Part shown: positions 60,348 to 64,000 of the stretch, in pieces
Layout of the letters: the number at the start of each line of letters is the position of its first letter
Numbering within the stretch: the first letter of the stretch is position 1
Source of the DNA: Micromonospora sp. WMMD1155
GTDB lineage: Bacteria; Actinomycetota; Actinomycetes; Mycobacteriales; Micromonosporaceae
Direction of reading: 5' to 3'
Assembly (NCBI RefSeq): GCF_029581275.1
Contig: NZ_CP120742.1
Location: forward strand, 3,084,001 to 3,148,000
DNA: 64,000 nt
The notes under the pieces: generated by a model
What the model was told of the DNA's origin: nothing
Database searches by the model: none
Seen by the model: only the letters and a program-made list of their open reading frames with translations
Translations under genes and position numbers: made by a program

Positions 60348-60603
60348 CGGACCTCCTGAAAGGGTCTCGAGAGCGGCGTACGGCTCGGTGTCCAGGGTCG
60401 CGCACCGGGGGCCGCTCCCGCTACACCTGGGCGCAGTCCGGTCAACCGGGCTACCATGGGAGGAGCGCATAGCCCTTGATCTCGACGTTCTGTTCACCCG
60501 TGCCGGGCAGTCATCCGCACGTTACGGAGCGTGTTCGGACCATTGGTTTGACCGCCTGTCAAGCTGAAGAAAGACCTCTCACAGGGCCCCTGAGCTGCGC
60601 CAA

Positions 60604-60639
60604 CGGTCAGGACATCGGTGAGACATCGGTGCCTGACCG
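60604..60639. promoter_or_regulatory. operator-like repeat upstream of carD
   Basis: Inverted arms CGGTCAGG (60604-60611) and CCTGACCG (60632-60639) enclose two direct copies of ACATCGGTG. It sits just upstream of the -10-like TACCCT, where a regulator would act. Confidence 0.45.
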
Positions 60640-60642
60640 TGT

Positions 60643-60648
60643 TACCCT
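60643..60648 (+). promoter_or_regulatory. -10-like TACCCT for carD
   Basis: TTACCCTAGACA at 60642-60653; transcription would start near 60655, leaving a leader of about 20 nt with AAAGGGG before ATG 60676. Confidence 0.45.
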
Positions 60649-60675
60649 AGACACAGCGAAAGGGGTTTCGAACCT

Positions 60676-61161
60676 ATGGTTTTCAGTGTCGGCGAGACCG
60701 TTGTCTACCCCCACCACGGGGCCGCACTCATCGAGGCAATCGAGACTCGGGTCATCAAGGGCGAGCCTAAGCAATACCTCGTCCTGAGGGTCGCGCAGGG
60801 TGACCTGACGGTCCGGGTGCCGGCCGAGAACGCCGAGATCGTGGGCGTTCGAGAGGTGGTCGGCGAAGAAGGCCTCGGTAAGGTCTTCGACGTTCTGCGG
60901 GCTCCGCACACCGAGGAGCCGACCAACTGGTCGCGGCGTTACAAGGCAAACCTGGAGAAGCTGGCCTCCGGAAACCCGCTGAAGGTCGCCGAGGTCGTTC
61001 GTGACCTGTGGCGCCGGGAGCGGGAGCGGGGCCTGTCCGCGGGCGAGAAGCGGATGCTCGCCAAGGCCCGTGACATTCTCGTCGGCGAGGTCGCGCTGGC
61101 TGAGAAGAGCACCAAGGACGAGGCGGAGACGCTGCTCGACAAGGTCCTCACCGAGGCCTAG
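60676..61161 (+). CDS. carD: CarD/CdnL transcription regulator
   Basis: Binds the RNA polymerase beta subunit and steadies open promoter complexes, chiefly for rRNA and other stable RNAs; essential in mycobacteria. 161 aa: N-terminal RNAP-interaction Tudor-like domain ([21 protein letters not shown]) and a helical C-terminal DNA-binding domain with the key Trp in [14 protein letters not shown]. Next to ispD-ispF as in M. tuberculosis (Rv3583c-Rv3581c). Confidence 0.95.
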   Translation: MVFSVGETVVYPHHGAALIEAIETRVIKGEPKQYLVLRVAQGDLTVRVPAENAEIVGVREVVGEEGLGKVFDVLRAPHTEEPTNWSRRYKANLEKLASGNPLKVAEVVRDLWRRERERGLSAGEKRMLAKARDILVGEVALAEKSTKDEAETLLDKVLTEA

Positions 61162-61203
61162 TCCGCACAGCATCGTCGTACCACTTCGTAGTGAAGAAAC
61201 CAC

Positions 61204-61259
61204 CGAGGACCGCGACGTGACCGCGCAGCTCAATCCGCGCGGTGACGTCGCGGTCCTCG
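61204..61259 (+). promoter_or_regulatory. large hairpin covering the ispD start codon
   Basis: Arms 61204-61226 and 61237-61259 are 23 bp with one mismatch and a 10-nt loop. The ispD GTG (61217-61219) lies in the left arm. In RNA it would bury the start and its upstream region; it could also act as an attenuator after carD. Confidence 0.6.
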
Positions 61260-61912
61260 TGCCTGCGGCGGGTGCCGGTGTGCGCCTGGGGCCGGGCCGA
61301 CCCAAGGCGCTGCGCCTGCTCGCCGGCGAGCCGCTGCTGGTGCACGCGGTGCGTCGGCTGGTCGCCGCTCCCTCGGTGCACACGATCGTGGTGGCCGCCC
61401 CGGTCGCCGAGGTGACGGCCGTCCGCGAGTTGCTGACCCCGGTCGCGCCGGTGATCGTCGTCCCGGGCGGCGCGGAGCGGCAGGCGTCGGTCGCCGCCGC
61501 GCTGGCCGCGGTGCCTGACGGCCCGACGATCATCCTGGTGCACGACGCCGCTCGTGCGCTCACCCCACCCGAGCTGGTCGAATCGGTCGCGGCGGCGGTC
61601 CGTGACGGGTGTGACGCGGTGATCCCGGTTCTGCCGGTGGTGGACACGATCAAGGAGGTCGGTGCCGACGAGGTGGTGCTCGGCACCGTCGACCGGTCCG
61701 CCCTGCGCGCGGTGCAGACGCCGCAGGGTTTCCGCCGTGCCGTGCTCAGTGCCGCGCACGCCGCAGCCGGTGACCCCCTCACCGACGACGCCGGGCTGGT
61801 CGAGAAGCAGGGTGTCGCGGTGAGCTGCGTGCCGGGCTCGGAGTACGCGCTGAAGATCACCCGACCCTTCGACCTGGCTCTGGCGGAGCATCTGCTCGCC
61901 TCCGGCGGTTGA
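61217..61912 (+). CDS. ispD: 2-C-methyl-D-erythritol 4-phosphate cytidylyltransferase
   Basis: Third step of the MEP isoprenoid pathway. 231 aa: [20 protein letters not shown] (CTP loop), [19 protein letters not shown] and [15 protein letters not shown] 61217 gives a normal N-terminus, but no ribosome site is seen and the start sits in a long hairpin. It lies 55 bp after carD and is followed by ispF. Confidence 0.94.
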   Translation: MTAQLNPRGDVAVLVPAAGAGVRLGPGRPKALRLLAGEPLLVHAVRRLVAAPSVHTIVVAAPVAEVTAVRELLTPVAPVIVVPGGAERQASVAAALAAVPDGPTIILVHDAARALTPPELVESVAAAVRDGCDAVIPVLPVVDTIKEVGADEVVLGTVDRSALRAVQTPQGFRRAVLSAAHAAAGDPLTDDAGLVEKQGVAVSCVPGSEYALKITRPFDLALAEHLLASGG

Positions 61913-61916
61913 CGCG

Positions 61917-61922
61917 TACGCT
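61917..61922 (+). promoter_or_regulatory. -10-like TACGCT for ispF
   Basis: TACGCT, 6 nt, then ATG 61929, within the 16-bp ispD-ispF gap. Confidence 0.45.
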
Positions 61923-61928
61923 CTGATC

Positions 61929-62411
61929 ATGATCGTTCCCCGGGTGGCCATCGGCACCGACGTGCACGCGTTCGAGCCGGGTCGACCCTGTTGGGTGGCC
62001 GGGCTGCTCTGGCCTGACCAGGACGGTCTCGCCGGGCACTCGGACGCCGACGTCGTCGCGCACGCGGCCTGCAACGCGCTGCTCTCCGCCGCCGGTCTCG
62101 GCGATCTCGGTGCGGTCTTCGGGGTGGGTGAGCCGGAGTGGGCGGGCGCGTCCGGTGTGGCACTGCTGACCGAGACGGCCCGCCGGGTGCGGGCCGCCGG
62201 CCTGGAGATCGGCAACGTGTCCGTGCAGGTCGTCGGCAACCGCCCCAAGATCGGTCGTCGCCGTGCGGAGGCGCAGGAGGTGCTCTCCTCCGCCGTCGGC
62301 GCCCCGGTCACCCTGTCCGGCGCGACCACCGACGGGCTCGGCTTTCCCGGGCGCGAGGAAGGGCTGGCGGGCATCGCGGTGGCTCTGGTGTACGACGCGC
62401 CGGCCGCCTAA
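61929..62411 (+). CDS. ispF: 2-C-methyl-D-erythritol 2,4-cyclodiphosphate synthase
   Basis: Fifth step of the MEP pathway. 160 aa with the metal site [33 protein letters not shown] and the later [23 protein letters not shown]. Its stop TAA is part of the TAAGCT hexamer that precedes the next gene. Confidence 0.95.
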   Translation: MIVPRVAIGTDVHAFEPGRPCWVAGLLWPDQDGLAGHSDADVVAHAACNALLSAAGLGDLGAVFGVGEPEWAGASGVALLTETARRVRAAGLEIGNVSVQVVGNRPKIGRRRAEAQEVLSSAVGAPVTLSGATTDGLGFPGREEGLAGIAVALVYDAPAA

Positions 62412-62414
62412 GCT
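62409..62414 (+). promoter_or_regulatory. -10-like TAAGCT for the TPR gene
   Basis: TAAGCT overlaps the ispF stop and ends 7 nt before ATG 62422. Confidence 0.35.
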
Positions 62415-62421
62415 CGCCGCG

Positions 62422-63450
62422 ATGTCCACCGACCCCGCCCCCGACCGGTCCGCCGCCGACGGCTACGTCCAGCGCGCCCAACTCCTCGCCGAACTCGGCC
62501 GCCACGACGAGGCGGCCGGTGAACTGACCTACGGGCTGGCGCTCCAGCCGGACGACGTGGATGCCCTCACCATGCTGGCCCGGGTGCAGCTGGCCGCCCG
62601 CCGCCCGGCCGAGGCGCTCACCGCCGCCGACAGGGCCGTGGCGGCCGCACCGGAGGCACTGCCACCACTCGTCGTCCGGGCGATGGCGCTGGCCGACCTG
62701 GAGCGTTACTCCGAGTCGGCGGCCACCGCCGACCGGATCCTCGCCCTGGGCCCGGCCGACGCGTACGCCCAGCGCAGCGCCGCGGCGATCCTGGCCGACG
62801 CTCGCAACGGGCAGCCGGCGCTCAACGCGGCCTGGCGTGGGGTCGAGTTGGCCCCGGACGAGCCGCAGGCGCATCTGGTGCTCAGCCTGGTCGCCGCCCG
62901 GCTGGACCTGTTCGACCTGGCGGAGCGGGCCTACCGGGAGGCGCTGCGGCTCGATCCCCGCGTCGCCGAGGCCGGGCACGACGTCGGCGTGATGCGACTG
63001 GAGCAGCGTCGCTGGTCGGAGGCGTTGGAGCACGTCGCCGAGGCGGTCACGATCAGCCCGAGCCGGATCGACTCGCCGCGGACCCTCGCGTACGGACTGC
63101 ACCGCCTGGTGCTCTACGGCGCGGGTTGGTCGCTGGTGGCGGCGGTGCTGGTCGCGGTCGCGGCTGCGGCGAACGGCGGGTTCTCCCGGGTCCTGGCGGT
63201 GCTCGCCGCGCTCACCGGTGGGATCGTCGTCTGGCAGCTCGCGGCCCGGCTGCCGGGGCTCACCCGGACCGTCCTACCGGCCATGCTGCACTCGGACCGG
63301 GCGATGGCCCTGGCGGTCTACGCCGTGGCCGCCGCACCGCTGTTGCTGCTGGTGTACGCGGTGGTCGGCTCCCCGTGGCCGCTGGTGCTGGCCATCGCGG
63401 TCACGGCGGTGGCCGAGCTGGCCGTCTTCACCAGAACCGCCATCCGCTAA
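62422..63450 (+). CDS. tetratricopeptide-repeat membrane protein
   Basis: 342 aa. Residues ~15-220 hold about five TPR units (YVQRAQLLAELGRHDEAAGELTYGLALQPDDVDAL; ARVQLAARRPAEALTAADRAV; VAARLDLFDLAERAYREALRLDPRVAEA; GVMRLEQRRWSEALEHVAEAVTISP). The C-terminal third has four TM helices. TPRs bind partner proteins, so this may be a membrane scaffold; the partner is unknown. Confidence 0.83.
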   Translation: MSTDPAPDRSAADGYVQRAQLLAELGRHDEAAGELTYGLALQPDDVDALTMLARVQLAARRPAEALTAADRAVAAAPEALPPLVVRAMALADLERYSESAATADRILALGPADAYAQRSAAAILADARNGQPALNAAWRGVELAPDEPQAHLVLSLVAARLDLFDLAERAYREALRLDPRVAEAGHDVGVMRLEQRRWSEALEHVAEAVTISPSRIDSPRTLAYGLHRLVLYGAGWSLVAAVLVAVAAAANGGFSRVLAVLAALTGGIVVWQLAARLPGLTRTVLPAMLHSDRAMALAVYAVAAAPLLLLVYAVVGSPWPLVLAIAVTAVAELAVFTRTAIR

Positions 63451-63463
63451 CCCCCAAGGCCGA

Positions 63464-64000
63464 CTAGACCGAACGCGCCCACGTCCAGGCGTACCCCTCG
63501 TCCTCGCAGGCGCCTGCGGCATCGCAGAGGTCGAGGGGACGGAAGGTGTCGACCATGACGGCCAGCTCGTCGAAGTAGTCGGCACCGATGGAACGCTCGG
63601 CCGCACCCGGCTGGGGGCCGTGGGTGAAACCGGACGGGTGCAGGGAGATCGAGCCCTGCTCGATGCCGGAGCCGCGCCGCGCCTCGTAGTTGCCGCCGGT
63701 GTAGAAGAGCATCTCGTCGGAGTCGACGTTGTGGTGGTTGTACGGCACCGGGATCGAGTCCGGGTGGTAGTCGACCTTGCGGGGCACGAACGAGCAGATG
63801 ACGAAGTTGGGGCCCTGGAAGGTCTGGTGCACCGGCGGGGGCTGGTGGATGCGGCCGGTGATCGGCTCGAAGTCGTGGATGGAGAACGCCCACGGGTAGA
63901 GGTGCCCGTCCCAGCCCACCACGTCGAACGGGTGCTGGGCGTAGACGTAGCGGGTCCAACCCCGTCGGTGGCGGACCAGCACCTCCACCTCCTCGCCGTC
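63464..64000 (-). CDS. hmgA: homogentisate 1,2-dioxygenase, 5' end outside window
   Basis: Iron enzyme that opens the homogentisate ring in tyrosine breakdown. The C-terminal ~178 residues are visible and the frame is open to the window edge. Fe ligands are in YNHHNVDSDEMLFYTGGNYEARRG and SLHPSGFTHGPQPGA (His, Glu, His pattern); the lead AQHPFDVVGWDGHLYPWAFSIHDFEPITGRIHQPPP is typical. It converges on the TPR gene across 13 bp. Confidence 0.93.
   Translation of the reverse strand, partial: DGEEVEVLVRHRRGWTRYVYAQHPFDVVGWDGHLYPWAFSIHDFEPITGRIHQPPPVHQTFQGPNFVICSFVPRKVDYHPDSIPVPYNHHNVDSDEMLFYTGGNYEARRGSGIEQGSISLHPSGFTHGPQPGAAERSIGADYFDELAVMVDTFRPLDLCDAAGACEDEGYAWTWARSV

Larger units (their letters stand above)
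60348..60675. other. 328-bp promoter region before carD
   Basis: No gene is supported. Near carD it contains an operator-like structure (60604-60639) and a -10-like element; farther upstream is an AT-richer stretch around 60540-60590 with TTGACC. Confidence 0.5.

Overview
The window is high-GC actinobacterial chromosome, about 70% or more by eye. The most likely source is Micromonospora or another Micromonosporaceae. That call rests on the protein repertoire (Lsr2, CarD, DisA, LpqE-like lipoprotein, ClpC), the GTG starts, and a gene order that tracks the M. tuberculosis core region dacB - metalloprotease - tilS - hpt - ftsH - folE / folP - folB - folK - DUF3180 - DUF2520 - panC - panD - coaX - lysS - lsr2 - clpC and mutY - disA - radA - lpqE / carD - ispD - ispF. 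I saw no rRNA, convincing tRNA, CRISPR array, integrase or transposase.

Layout. 1-8.8 kb: cell-wall carboxypeptidase end, metalloprotease, tilS, a GlxA-type regulator, hpt, ftsH and folE. 8.9-21.5 kb: a block, almost all on the minus strand, that sits between folE and folP. It encodes a type IV secretion-like set (small pilin-like protein, VirB3/PrgI-like, VirB4-like ATPase, VirB6/TrbL-like, VirB8-like, and a lysozyme-like plus M23 peptidoglycan hydrolase), then an FtsK/SpoIIIE-like protein with broken Walker A motifs and its membrane partner. 21.9-26.7 kb: folP (with a long His-rich pentapeptide-repeat tail), folB, folK, DUF3180, an RbsC-like permease and small proteins. 26.8-30.4 kb: a betaine/choline-type ABC importer whose binding protein looks circularly permuted. 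30.5-34.5 kb: a disordered membrane protein, and a MidA/NDUFAF7-type methyltransferase coupled to a NuoD homologue. 34.7-41.7 kb: cofactor genes DUF2520-panC-panD, nadB-nadC and coaX (pantothenate/CoA and NAD). 41.7-47.8 kb: methyltransferase, lysS, lsr2, clpC. 48-54.7 kb: mutY, an ACT-domain regulator, def, a membrane protein, disA, radA, an LpqE-like lipoprotein. 54.8-58.9 kb: a compact natural-product locus (UbiA prenyltransferase, methyltransferase, acyl-CoA dehydrogenase-like flavoprotein, type III PKS). 58.9-64 kb: membrane and redoxin-like proteins, carD, ispD, ispF, a TPR protein and the 3' end of hmgA.

Recurrent sequence themes. (1) Many genes have a TANNNT hexamer 6-8 nt before the start codon, the arrangement of leaderless promoters; it helps choose starts for disA, folP, coaX and others. 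(2) Adjacent genes are often joined by 4-nt NTGA overlaps. In three places tiny ORFs bridge two genes with such overlaps at both ends: 25 codons before the VirB4-like gene, 8 codons between folK and DUF3180, and three 20-codon copies before panC. (3) Two genes (folE and 26162-26722) appear to start with CTG in a CTGA overlap. (4) Short tandem and inverted repeats are common at gene ends, and some lie inside genes (folP, the MidA-type methyltransferase).

All family names come from reading motifs and from remembered synteny; no database search was run.
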